Below are positions 50,814 through 62,289 of a stretch of DNA of 64,000 bases, piece by piece; the stretch's first letter is position 1; each line of letters opens with the position of its first letter. This stretch comes from Prorocentrum cordatum (Eukaryota; Sar; Dinophyceae; Prorocentrales; Prorocentraceae): positions 124,001-188,000 of the forward strand of contig CAUYUJ010003592.1 of NCBI GenBank assembly GCA_963575745.1. Reading direction: 5' to 3'. A program made the position numbers and the translations under genes. The notes under the pieces are model-generated. The model worked only from the letters and a program-made list of their open reading frames with translations, was not told the origin of the DNA and made no database searches.

Positions 50814-53800
50814 ATGGCGTCGTGCAATTCCGCGGACCCAGCCATCGTCGAGGATCCTGGTAATTTGCAGGAAATGGATGTGCAAATTGAAGCAGCAATG
50901 AAGTTATGAAAGCTTGCACAGAAAAAGAGGAAACACGAGCCAGGAGAGTACTCGGACCCGTGGGAGATGTTTGCAGCCACTGTTGTAGACCATATCAAGA
51001 ACACGAAGTCAGATTTCGTTCCTACCCCTGCGGTTGCCGCCGAGAGCGAGCGTTCCCAGCCTCGCACTGAGGGCGACTTGATCGTAGGTGGAAACAGGCT
51101 GCCTGCTCCCCCTGCGCCACCGCCCGGCCCAGCCGCGGCGGCAGGTGCACCTGGGCCTCCGCCTGGCCCAGCCAGAGCGGGGAACACGCCGACGCAGGGG
51201 GGCCCGATGCAGGTTGACTCGGGCGCTGTTGATGCAACGCGTGCTGCGCCATATGAGGTTGCCGAATCGCCCCCATACCAAAGAAGTCCACAGCTCTTCC
51301 GACGATGCGGCTGCGCCCGCTGCGAAGGCAACCCCGCGGGTCTTCGCTCCGAGTGGACATGATGCGGCGGTGCCTTCCCCAGCGGACAGAACCCCGGGTG
51401 TCCCAGACACCGGGGTCTCTTGAGGACAGCCCAGATTTTGGTTACCTCCATGAGGTTCCGCACCAAGGGGACCCTGACCTTATATCATTCGAGGAGGAAC
51501 ATTATCGGTCTGGCCCAGCGGCGACCAACTTCTTCTGCAGAGCGAAACTGCCGCCTTCCCCTGATATGCGGCAGCCTAGCCCGACGGAAGATTCGCCCCG
51601 CGCGGGCGATCATGAGGCTACCGTCGGCCATGCTGACCAAGTCAGGGGCGAGGAGCTTCATTTTCCACTGGATGACCGCACTCGATGCATTGAGAACGCG
51701 CTGGTGTATCTGAAGCGGCGAGTTCGAGAGACTCACACTACTGGTCCTTTACCCCCTGGTGTCGAGGCCCTTCGTGATAAAACTTTTGGCACGCTCAAAC
51801 GTATAGCGGAGCTCGTCGAGGATCTCATTTTTGCATTGTTGGGCGTGCTTTCCTTGGACATAGATAGTTTTGAGCAGGTGCGAGATTTTCTCCGTGCAGA
51901 ATTCTACTCTGACGATGTTCCCACCGGATTTGTTCCTCGGGCGTTTAAGGTCCTGACTCCGTTGGCTGTGGGCGTCTCTGATGACGAAAACCCGGCGGCC
52001 CTAGGCTCTGCGGCTTTTTGGCGACGCCACAGTTGTCGAGTATATGTGTTTGCACAGCGCATTGGAGATTTTGCTGCGTATCTCGCGAGACGCTGTTCCG
52101 ATTACGCGAGGTCTTCGGGAGGCTGGGTCTGTTTCGGAGACCTAGTAGACAAGATGCATGAAGATGGGTATACGCACCAAACAGTGGCACTTGCTGCACA
52201 CGGCCTAGCCGCATTGCAGCCAGGGACCGTGGAAGTCCTAGGTGTGCTCCCTGACGACCTTGCTAGCATCAATGAAACTAGTGTTCATAAGCAGTGGCAC
52301 GACTTTAGGGCATGGCCCCTTCTTGGGGAAGAGCGGGCTAAATGTCCCGCTCCCGTTTTCTATCGAGCGTCTCAGGGACATCCCGCGTTTGTTGCCTCCA
52401 TTGAGAGGATGTGTGCGCCTTGTGGCCCTGGCCTAGCCAGGTGTCATGGGCCCCTCCTCCATATTGCGGACGTGGAGGCATTGATGGGGTCCATGGTCGG
52501 AGAAATTCAGTTCCCTAAGTGTACATCAGGGCTTTGTCTCGAGGCGGACTATGGATTGTTGAGGCTTCTTCCGACCGAGCGGGATCCGATCATGCAAAGC
52601 CCGGATCATTTCCCCTCCTGGCTAAGCCAGCGTAGGGATGGAGAGCCTGCTCCTGCGAAAGAGCACCGCGCCATGGGCCAAGACCCAAAGGCGGGAGAGC
52701 CTCCTACGATCGGGGCATGGCCCGCAGCGGACACAGTCCGTCTGTGGGGCCAGCTTCCAACGCACAGAGATTCCTGGCCACTGGTTCTCGTCTTCAATGG
52801 CCGTGTGCTCACCCGGTTTTTGCACCGTGTCTGCCACGACGGGACTTTTGTGTCCCGCGAAGTGACAAGGTTCACCGAATGGCCAGATGTGAACCGAATG
52901 TTGACTTCATGGTCACTTGTCTTTAGTCAGGAGTGGACCTCGTATGAGGTAAACTTTGATGACAATTCCATGCTTGGATGGATTCACGCTGACGAGACAG
53001 TGACACTGCGGCCAGATTTCAGACACTGGTCTGACAGGGCAGACGCATTCATTCAGTCTGTTCCCTGGGATGACGACGGTCGGTTCCTCTGTGCTGGACT
53101 GCACTGGGTGCGGACTGGCGTCGGCCGTTGCCCCTCTTGCAGTAACCCAGTGAGGTGCAAGTATATGGTTGCGCACAATTAGTTGCTCCAGTTACTTAAG
53201 CGCGGGATCATTGAGGACTCACTGTGGAGAAATGGCTTTAGGCTGACCGTTCCCAATCATGACGCATGTTCTTTGACGCGTGATCGCTCTATTAGAGAAA
53301 TAGTACAACGGCAGCGTAGAGCGTCAGCGGACGTCATGACGAACATCAACAACAACTTGAAGCAGGAGCGTAAATTGGCAGAAGATGGATACACTACGAT
53401 GGCTGCTTCAGGTTAAACCTTTGGAAACAGCCGCCCTGGCAGCGTTCCTGCCCGGTTCCCTGAACACGCCGCGGCCCAGTCGCCGGCGCGTCACGGCTCT
53501 TTCTTTCAGTACCTTGAACCCCTCAAGAGGCGATTTATTATATGGATCGCGCGCTTGGCTGATAGACAAGGGGTTAAGGCGCCAACGACCGCTGAATGGT
53601 AGCCCCTGCTCTGGGCCACAGATATTGATCAGTATGCGCGCCCCTTCTCTTGTCCCGCTCTGGCTGCTTTCGACTGGCCAGAAGCGCCTGGCTCGTGCAG
53701 TTCACCCGACGAAGGTTAGGATGAATGGGGGCGCACCATGCAGAGGACGAACTTTTGTGCCGACTCTTCAGACAATGCGAGATGCAAAGACAGGAGCCGA

Positions 53801-55401
53801 ACCCTGGCTGCCCGCTACACAGGACACCGGCGCGGACGCCACAGGGCCCAGCCCTCGTGGACGTCCGCCGGTTGCCTGGGCAGATCGGTATGTTGCTCGT
53901 CCTACTCGTGAATCCAGTTTCATATCCAGGCGCAACAAGATCTGCTCTGATCATCCTCTTAGTATTGTGAAACCTGTCGCCGGTCAAACCGAGACGACAG
54001 GCAGCGAGGGGCCCGAACCAATTCTCTTCGATTTCACCGCCGTCTGCGGGTCCCAGACCCAGCAGATTCTTGACGGGAAGATAGATCTTGATCTCCCCGA
54101 TGGACGGGTGTACCCTCGCCGTGTTGATGGCTCATTGAGCGTCACAGTGACGAAGAAAGATGCCATAGATGTGGCTGCGCAATATGTCATTGAGCACGCA
54201 TGCTACAACCCGGACACGACCGCGACCAATAAGTTGTGCCTAGCGAGAGAATTGACACATGTTGTCCCTGACGATGTGCGACAGACCATTGAGCGGAATT
54301 GGAAGATTCCCGTCGAAGACCTAGAATTGGGTCTTCGTATCATGCGCGTGATTGTGATCGTCCGCGAGCTCATCAGTTGTTTTATTGCTGTGGGGTATTA
54401 CATTGCGTACCCCACGCATGGGCCCCTTACCCGCGACTCGACGCAGCAGCAGGGCATGACAATGATAAGCGCCGCGCTGACGCATGTGCGCTTGATTGCC
54501 GCATCCGCGCGGCTGTGGAGACAGACGGCCTCATTGGGGCGTGGGCCCGCGACATGGGAAAACTGCGTTGTGCAGAGATCCGTCGCCAGGGCATGAAGCT
54601 GCAAGATGCTGTCTTCTTCTTATACCCATTCGTGGAATCAGCTGGAATCCAAGACAGCGACGAGGGCCCCTTCCGCACTGCGTGTGGCAAAGATTGTGCC
54701 AATGTCGCTACTGCCGCGAGGGGTATTGTAAGATGCGCTAAATTGCAGCATGAAATACGTCTTCGTGAGGAAGGGGGCGCTGGCGAGCCCTCCGGCGGCC
54801 CAGCCGGTTCGGAAGGGGCTCTTGTTGCGAAAGCAAGGCCAAGCCTTGCTGTTCGCCCAGCTCCGCCTCCTCCGCCCACAAGGCCCGACGCCCAAGACGA
54901 TCGGGCCAACGACGACATCACTGAGTCTCCTCACTCCGCCGGCGGTCAAACCGTCACGGCGGGAGAGGAGTTCTCGAGACGTTCTTCTGACGGGGACACA
55001 TGGGATTGGTCAATGTCCGCGCGCGCGCCGGGGCCATGGATGCCGGGCGCGCTGCTGGCGACTACGACCCCGCGATCCACTTCCCGACGTGCACCGCGGA
55101 TGGATTGCAGGGATACTGGGTCCACCGTCACGTCATGCACTGGATGGCTCGCAGAGAGAATGAGAGTCGGGCGTGGCATTTTGTGTTCCCCAACGAGTAC
55201 GACTACTACTCCCAGAGAGAGAATGTCAAGGGGTACGCGAAGAGCAAGGGCAATAACGAGAACACCAGGTCAGCTCCCTATGCTGGCCGTGGCAAGGGAG
55301 GCAAGCCAGCTCCGCCTCATTGGACAGCTGGACAAACGGGAGGCTCATCGTCTTTGACTCCGAGACTTCCATCTCCGCCTCCGCAGGCGCGGTTCCTCTA
55401 G
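50814..55401 (+). pseudogene. Broken polyprotein-like gene with a Tpt1/KptA-like motif
   Basis: Coding starts at ATG 50814 (MASCNSADPAIVEDPGNLQE), meets TGA at 50907 and continues in the same frame through a Pro/Ala/Gly linker. It shifts near 51280 and 51412 into the long frame that runs to about 53750, with in-frame TAG 53180, TAA 53414, TAG 53600 and TAG 53717. Three more shifts (about 53800, 54430 and 54990) lead to the end at TAG 55399. At 52117-52149 GGWVCFGDLVDKM and at 52364 RASQGHP resemble the N-terminal winged helix and the RAxQGHS motif of tRNA 2'-phosphotransferase (Tpt1/KptA). GRCPSCSNPVRC (about 53123) may be a small zinc site. The C terminus has YWVHRHVMHWMARRENESRA. It lies 250 bp upstream of the second 320-bp repeat, as a retroelement body would. 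Confidence 0.45.
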
Positions 55402-55651
55402 TATAACAAGCGAGGGCATGCACAAGCCGCGCGACCAAGTCGCCACGGCACCGACCGAACGACCTAGTCGTATCGGCGGAGAGGCTTTATTTAATCATTG
55501 GTGGGATTCGTCGGGTTTTCTCCGGCCTTCAGCCCCCTGGCAACCACCGTTGAGTGGTAAAATGCTTTTTGGGTTCGCTCCGGTGGCTGTAAATATGTAC
55601 AGGCCAGGCGGGCTGTGGCTGGTTGGACTCTACGAAACCCGCCGCGGGGGG

Positions 55652-55971
55652 AGTAAATATGCTCCTCCCCGCCTCATTATACACTTGCCTCTCTCTTGCC
55701 TGCCTTGCCATACCTTGACATTGGTATCACTGTATACCGAAGCTGTATCTACTGCTCGACAGGGAACAAGGAGCGCGCCGGGGGGCGCGTGGGCGGCCCG
55801 CGTCGTCGTCCGCCCCTGGCGGACCCCTCACTTCCTCTTCTTGAGTGTAGTTGCTTAACGGATAACCTACAGTTTCATCGATGTTTCATCCCGTATCTTC
55901 CACCACTGAGCATATCTAGCATGAGACCTTAATTCCTTTGGCATCTTACTCCGATTCTTAGAGGAAAGACT
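55652..55971 (+). repeat. 320-bp direct repeat, copy 2 (LTR-like)
   Basis: Same orientation and near-identical to 12971-13291, from AGTAAATATGCTCCT to GAGGAAAGACT. Differences include small indels around 55695 and 55760. The flanks of the two copies share nothing else that I can see, so the repeat ends are sharp. Confidence 0.65.
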
Positions 55972-56144
55972 ACGATGCTTGGGGGGGCTGCCCTTTCTCA
56001 GAGGAGCGTGGGCATCAGTTGGTACCTCCGGATCCTCAGGGTGCCGCCTTCAAATGGTGGCGAGCAGTGCGGCGGAAATGAGAAGGAGGAGGCCTCCCCA
56101 GAACGCGGCGGGAATTCACAGAAGCCCTCACGCCTTTTTGAGAG

Positions 56145-57735
56145 TTTCTTCCCAACCATCCTGTGGGCCTTCGTCTTTGAGAGACAGCGCCCCGCGTTCC
56201 TCCTCACCTCTCTTTTCCTCTTCTCCCATCTCCTCTCCTCTCCTGTCCTCCTCACCCTCCGCATTCCTCCCCGTCCTCACCTCTGCCGTCCGCATGCTTC
56301 TGTTCCGGCACACCCCTCGCTCCACCGAAGGCCCCAGTGGCAGGGTTCGCATGGTGCCACCGCACTCATTTCGGCACACTCCTCACACGTTGCGTGGCCG
56401 CGTAGGGAGCTCCACCGAACGCCCCCAGTGGCAGGGTTCACATGGCGCCACCGCGCCCATTTCGGCACACCCCTCACACGTTTTGTGGCCCGACAGGGAC
56501 TTCACGGAAAGCCCCAGTGGCAGGATTCGCATGGCGCCACCACACCCATTCCGGCACATCCTAACACGTTTCGTAGTAGGGAACTCCACCGAATGTCCCT
56601 CGCATGGCGCCACCGCAGCCATTTCGGCACACCCATCACACGTTTCGTGGCCCCATAAAAGGGGGCTCCATCGAAGGCCCCATTGGCAGGGTTCGCACGG
56701 CGCCACCTCACCATTTTCGGCACACCCCTCACGCGTTTGGTGGCTTCATAGCGAGCTCCACCGAACGTCCCAGTGGCAGGATTTGCTGCATGGTGCCACC
56801 GCACCTATTTCAGCACACCCTTGACGCGTTTCGTGGCCATACAGGGAGCTCCACCGAAAGCCCCAGCGGCAAGGTTCACATGGCGCCAGCGCACCCATTT
56901 CGGCACACCCCTCAAGCTTCGTGGCCCCACGGGGAACTCCACCGAAGGCCCCAGTGGCAGGGTTCGCATGGCGCCACCACTCATTTCGGCAAACCCCTCA
57001 CACGCTTCGTGGGACCACAGGGATTTCCACCAAAGCCCCTAGTGGCAGGGTTCGTTTGGCGCCACCGCGCCCATTTCGGTACACTCCTTACACGGTTGGT
57101 GGCCCCAGAAGGGGGCCCCACCGAAGACCTCAGTGACAGGGTTCGCATGGCGCCGCCGCGCGCATGTCGGTACACCCCTCACGTTTCGTGGCCCGGCGGG
57201 AAGCTCCACCGAAGGCCCCAGTGGCAGGGTTCGCATGGCCTCCGTCGCGCCCATTTCGGTACACCTTTCGCGCGTTTCGTGGCCCCATAATGGGGGCTCC
57301 ACCGAAGACCCGAGTGGCAGGGTTCGCATGGTGCCACCGGACGCATGTCGGCACACCCCTCACACGCTTCGTGGCCCCATAGGGAGCTCCACCGAAGGTC
57401 CCGTGGCAGGGTTCGCATGGCGCCACCGCAAGCATTTCGTCACACCCCTCACGCGTTTCGCGGCCTCACCGCACCATTTTCGGGACATCCCTCACGCGTT
57501 TCGTGGCCCCACAGGGAGCTCCACCGAAGGCCCCGGTGGCTGGGTTTGCATGGCGCCACCGCACACATGTTGGCACACTCCCTCACGCGCTTCGTGGCCC
57601 CATGGGGCGCTCCCCCGAAGGCACCAGTGGCAGGGTTCACATGGTTCGCATGACACCACCGCACCCATGTCGGCACACCCCTCACGCCTTTCATGGCCCC
57701 ATAGGGAGCTCCACCGAAGGCTGGGCTCACAACTG
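56145..57735 (+). repeat. 90-bp unit array, left arm of a large inverted repeat
   Basis: About 16 units of 85-95 bp, each with CCACCGAAGGCCCCAGTGGC, GTTCGCATGGCGCCACCGC, TTTCGGCACACCCCTCAC and TTTCGTGGCCCCATAGGGAG. Before the array, CCAACCATCCTGTGGG and AGCGCCCCGCGTTCC (56152-56200) also match the right arm inverted. Open frames on either strand are repeat artefacts. Confidence 0.92.
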
Positions 57736-58533
57736 TGGCAGTCTCAGCTTCACATGCTTGGGTCCCTCGCCAGGATAATTTGTGCGTTGTTCCCAGATGT
57801 TTCCCGGCCTCGGGAGACTCCGCAGCGAATGGCTGCTCTGAGTGTGAGGATTCGTATCAACGACGACTTAGCTAAAGGCAAGTGGTTCCAACTCTTTCAG
57901 ACTTGGTGCCGTGCATCTGCCCCTTCGGGCCCTTCCATTCCATTCCCTTCCACTTCTCTGGGGAAGGCTTAGAACAACTGTTCGGCAGGCTGGAGGGCTG
58001 CCGAGCCTCCTGGGAAGGCCCGCCCCTTCTCGCCGTTCCCCCCCGCGCCCGCCGCCGGGCGCAGCAGGCCCCCGCCCCGGACGATGCGTTCTGCGTGGCC
58101 CCGCTCCTGCCTCCGTGCCTCGCGTCGGCCCTGCCGGGGCCGCCTGGGACCCGAGTCGATGCGATCCGTGGGCTCGGCCCGCGACTCGACGCCGCCTCGA
58201 TGCAGGACGGGTCGATGGCCCTCACAAAAGGCGCGGCGATCCGATGTTGGCTCGATGCAGGGCGGTTCGATGGCCGTGCCGCCCGTTCCCGATGCGATGC
58301 CAGGCCGCGGTGCGGTGCGGCTGCCGAGCCCGCCTGCGCCTCCCGCGCGAAGCCCTGCCAGGCAGACCCTTCGCACCGAGGATGACCTCGTGCCAGCCTG
58401 CAGGCGCCCCCTCTCCGCCTGCCTGCGCGCGCGCGCCGTGTCCCGGCCACGCCGCTGGCATGGAGTCCGAGTGGATGGGGTCGGTGGGATCGGCGGCGAC
58501 AGGGGGGGGGAGTGAGTCGGGTTGACCTCAAAG
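57736..58533. other. Region between the arms, GATGC-type repeats
   Basis: Positions 57955-58070 resemble 58850-58960 (GCCGAGCCT...GGC...CCCTTCTC...CGCCGCC). TCGATGCAGG-CGG-TCGATGGCC occurs twice near 58196 and 58252. A frame with MAALSVRIRINDDLAKGKWF (about 57829-57910) could be an exon but stands alone. Confidence 0.4.
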
Positions 58534-58757
58534 GGTGTCCAGCGACGAGGGGGTGGTGCAATAGATTTGGTGCAAATGATTTGTGGAGCTGCAACGCATT
58601 TGGGGCGTGCGATGCATTCCCGGGCGCAAGTGTATTGCTGGATGTTCGCGTGCAGCACATCATTTGCAAGATAGTGCAACACAATTCTCTGGCGCAATAC
58701 GTTTGCAATACAATTGCCCCAAATCTATTACACCACCCCCTTTCAGCTGGACCCCAT
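58534..58757. mobile_element. MITE-like element with 22-bp inverted ends
   Basis: GGGGGTGGTGCAATAGATTTGG (22 bp, 58549-58570; given here in parts as GGGGGTGGTGCA plus ATAGATTTGG) is matched by its reverse complement at 58719-58740 with one difference. GTCCAGC extends the match outward on both sides. The interior is AT-rich with TGCAA-type words and no ORF. Confidence 0.65.
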
Positions 58758-58949
58758 TCTGGGTCACCCAAAGTGAGGAGGAGAAGACCTTCTCAGAAGG
58801 CGGCGGGGCTTCTCAGAAGCCCGCCGGCCTTACGAGAAGTGTTCTGCATCTTCGGGAAAGTCTCACAAAACCTGTCAGAAGGCCGGGGGACTTCCGAGCC
58901 TTCTGAGACGGCCCTCTCCTTCTCCGTTTGCCCCCCCACGCTCGCCGCC

Positions 58950-59140
58950 AAAGGGTCGGGTCAAGGCGCCGAGTCGCCGATGCAAGGGCGATGCGGCTCG
59001 AGTTGGATTGTGATTATTTTCCACGCCGACGGCGCGGGTGCATCGTCGACGTCGCTTGTGCACCGCCACTGCACCGGCGATGCAGCGGCGATGCGGCGAG
59101 ATCCTCCGATCCCCATCTGCTCGGACCGCATCTAGGCGGC
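58950..59140 (+). mobile_element. Relative of the introner-like element, outside a gene
   Basis: Shares with 30611-30871 the order GGGTCG, CGCCGATGCA, GGCGATGCGGCTCGA, GTGCATCG(T/C)CGA, then GATCCTCCGATCCCCATCTG and CATCTAGGCGGCCTTTCAG at the right end. The left terminal repeat is shorter. It lies in DNA with no recognised gene, which shows that the intron sequence is dispersed. Confidence 0.6.
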
Positions 59141-59399
59141 CTTTCAGTTCGGTGCCGTCCAGCCTCGGGGGCGTCCAAGAGGAGCCTCCACGGGGGGTTG
59201 AACCGCCCACGACCCCAGCAGGGCTCGTTCGACTCCTCCGATTCGATTCGATTTCGATGGCTTCCGATTCCGATTCGGTGCGTTTGGGGAGTCCGATCTG
59301 GGCTCTGACTTCTTCTTGGAGGCATACTGGCCTGCCGATCTCCGCCCATTCGACTTCTCCGCAGATCTGATTCCTATCGATCGCCGATCCGACTTACGG

Positions 59400-59875
59400 T
59401 TCGATTTCCGGGCCAACCAGCCCCAGAGGGCCGAGCGCCGAGCCCCACAGTGCCCAGCGCCGCCCCAACAACGGGCGGTTGGAAGATATGGGAAAATGCC
59501 GGGAACCCTCGGACTCGTGTGCACTTGCTCGTGTGCACTTGGGCCCCTCCAGCGATGCCAGCCGGCCCCAAAGGGGCCGCGCCGAGCGCCGAGCCCCACG
59601 GGGCCCAGCGCCGCCCCGACAGCGGGCGGTTGGAGGACAAGCGTGAGCGGGCCCCGGAGGCCTGCAGCCCGAGGCCCCCGCCCCCGGGCCCCCAGGAGGG
59701 GGGCCGGGGACGGCTCCAATGCACCCCCGCCTCCCCCGTCTGCAGGGCCGCGCAGCCTGGGGGCGCTCTGCTCGAGGCGCCGTTCGCTGGGCAGCTGGGC
59801 GCGGAGTGCCGTGATGGGCCAACTCTTCCCACCGCCATTTCCCATGTGCAGGATGGAGGAGAAGGGAGGATGGGG
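59400..59875. repeat. GAGCGCCGAGCCCCAC duplication
   Basis: GAGCGCCGAGCCCCAC followed by GCCCAGCGCCGCCCC and CGGGCGGTTGGA occurs at about 59434 and 59587, a ~150-bp direct duplication. No gene is supported. Confidence 0.75.
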
Positions 59876-60356
59876 AGATCCTCCTCCGCTCCTCCTCCTC
59901 TCCTCCTCCTCCTCCTCCTCTCCTCCTCCTCTCCTTCCTCCTGTCCTCCTCCTCCTCCTCCTCCTGCTGCCTCTCCTCTCCTCTCCTCCTCCTCCTCCTC
60001 CTCCTCTCCTCCTCCTCCTCCTCCCCCTCCTCCCTCTCCTGCCCATGGTAGTGGCGGTGGACAATCGTCCCAACGTGCCGTGTCCATCGACTCCCTGCTC
60101 TCCGCCGCAGGCGCTGCTCCGTTCTCCAGCACAGGCGCCGCCGCCGTCTCCAGCGAGGCGTCCCTCTGCGGGGGGAGGCCCGGGCCCCATCCGAGCCGGC
60201 CGCGCGCTCGACTCTCTCCTCCTCCTCCTCCTCCCTCCTCTCCTCCTCTACTCCTCCTCCTCCTCTCCTCCTCCTCCTCCTCTCTCGCCCTCCTCCTCCT
60301 CCTCCTCCTCCTCCTCCTCCTCCTCCCTCTCCTCCTTTCTCTTCCTGCCAATGGGT
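59876..60356. repeat. CCT-rich tract with an internal duplication
   Basis: CTCCTC triplets occupy most of this stretch. GGCCGCGCGCTCGACTCTCT occurs at about 60199 and 60382 within similar GGGCCCGGGCCCCAT contexts, a ~180-bp duplication that spans the end of the tract. Confidence 0.88.
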
Positions 60357-60499
60357 GGGGCCCGGGCCCCATTCGAGCCAAGGCCGCGCGCTCGACTCTC
60401 TCTCTCGGGTGCCTCGGGGCGCGCCGTGGCGGCCGCGCGACGGCGGCGCCCTCCGCAGGCGGCGGCGTCCGAGAGGGGGTGGATGTCTTGGAGAGGCGG

Positions 60500-61264
60500 G
60501 GGGGGAGGATGAGAGGAGGAGGAAGGCGGAGGAGATAAGCGGAGGAGGAGGAGGAGGAGGAGGAGGAGGAGAAGGAGAAGAGGAGGGAGGAGGGAGGAGG
60601 GAGGAGGGATGGAGGGAGGAGGGAGGAGGGAGGAGGAGGAGGGAGGGGGGAGGGGCGAGGGGGAGGAGGAGGAGGAGGAGGAGGAGGAGGAGGAGGAGGA
60701 GGAGGAGGAGGAGGAGGCGGAGGAGGAGGAGGAGGAGGAGGAGGAGGAGGAGGAGGAGGAGGAGAAGGGAGGAGGGGGACGAGGGAGGAGGGAGGAGGAG
60801 GAGGGAGGAGGGAGGAGGGAGGATGGGGAGGAGGAGGGAGGAGGGAGGCGGGAGGGGGAGGGGAGGGGAGGCGGAGGAGGAGGAGGAGGAGGAGGAGGGA
60901 GGAGGAGGAGGAGGAGGAGGAGGAGGAGGAGGAGGAGGAGGAGGAGGAAGGAGGAGGAGGAGGAGCGAGGAGGAGGCAGGAGGAGGAGGAGGAGGAGGAG
61001 GAGGAGGAGGAGGAGAGAGAGGAGGAGGAGGAGAGAGGAGGGAGGGAGGAGGGAGGGAGGAGGAGGAGGGAGGAGGGAGGAGGGAGGAGGGAGGGGGGAG
61101 GAGGGAGGAGGAGAGGAGGAGGAGGAGGAGAGGAGGAGGAGGAGGAGGAGGAGGAGGAGGGAGAGGAGGAGGAGGAGGAGGAGGAGGAGGAAGAATAATA
61201 ATAAAAATAGTAATCGGAATAATAATATGAAGAAAAATAAGAATAATAATAATAATAATAATAA

Positions 61265-61295
<31 letters not shown>

Positions 61296-61435
61296 AAGAA
61301 GAAGAAGAAGAAGAGGAGGAGGAGGAGGGGGAGGAGGAGGAGCAGGAGGAGGAGGAGCAGGAGAGGGAGGAGGTGGAGGAGGAGGAAGAGGAGGAGGCGG
61401 CGGAGGAGGAGGAGGAGGAGGAAGTGGGCGCCTTG
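60500..61435. repeat. GGA/GAA tract
   Basis: About 900 bp of GGAGGA and GGAGGGA units, turning to AAT (61195-61265) and AAG (61266-61313) triplets and back to GGA. It is the opposite strand sense to the CCT tract at 59876-60356, so the two can pair. Reverse-strand frames of several hundred Ser/Pro/Leu codons are artefacts. Confidence 0.93.
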
Positions 61436-62289
61436 GCCGCGTGCCGCATGAAGCAAGCGCGCGTGGTAGAGTTCTGATCGCAGAGTCGGCACGTGAACGG
61501 CGGCAATGCCAATGCTGTTTCACGGAACTCGCGCATGGCACGGCGCTCGTCCCCCGGCATGCCCGAGCAGCTGGGCCGGAGCTCCCGCGGGGGATCGTGC
61601 GCCTCTGCTCCTGCTCCTCGCCGCCGCCGCCCCTCGCCCTCGCCGGGACCCCGACGAGAGGGGAAGCTCGGGAGCCTTGAGACGGGGGTCAATGCAAACG
61701 GGGGTCAGCGACGGCACCGGATCCTGCAAGATCCTGCGAAGACCCCTTTTGGGTGACCCGGGTTAGCGAGCCGCTCGTGGCCGCGAGGCGGCCGCACATA
61801 TTGGTTGACCCGGTTTTCCGAAGATTTGCGTTGCAGTTCTTTTTATCTTGCATTGCAGATTGTTGGTTTCCTGCTGACCCGGGTCTGGATTGACCCGGGT
61901 CAGAAGATCCCCGAGAAGCGCGGGAAGCCTTGTGCCCGCCATGGCACGGGAGCAGGGTTAAGTCGGGCGTGTAAGTTGGCTGGTTCCTATGGTTCCTCCA
62001 ATGTTCGCCTGAAGGAGGACGTGCAGGCCCCGACCGCGTCCCAAATGGGACCGCCGCGTGGCGGTGGAGCCAGCATGTCGACCGTGCTCTTACTCAGCGC
62101 TCGCCCCCCTCCCACCAGGTGACCCAGAGCGGCCTGGCATAAATACAACCAATCATGGCCAGGACCCTGGTATCTCCCTAGTTGTCATGGCCCTCCCTTC
62201 TTCTTTCAGCGCGTTCCCTGCCCCCCCCACCTCAGGAGGGAGAATTAGCTTGACGAAGGACGCAATCATTTGCAGGTGCGAGTACCGCA
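61436..62289. other. Intergenic, with TGACCCGGGT palindromes
   Basis: TGACCCGGG occurs at 61755, TGACCCGG at about 61805, and twice near 61874-61902; TGACCCGGGTCA at 61891-61902 is a perfect 12-bp palindrome. No supported gene. Confidence 0.5.

Noticed and set aside
56005-57972. Long frames across the 90-bp unit array on both strands
   Set aside because: All are Trp/His/Pro-rich repeat translations, and equally open frames exist in the inverted arm.
59374-61692. Very long reverse-strand open frames (up to 772 codons), Ser-, Pro- and Leu-rich
   Set aside because: They are translations of the GGA/CCT simple tracts, have no unique domain, and stay open on several frames at once.
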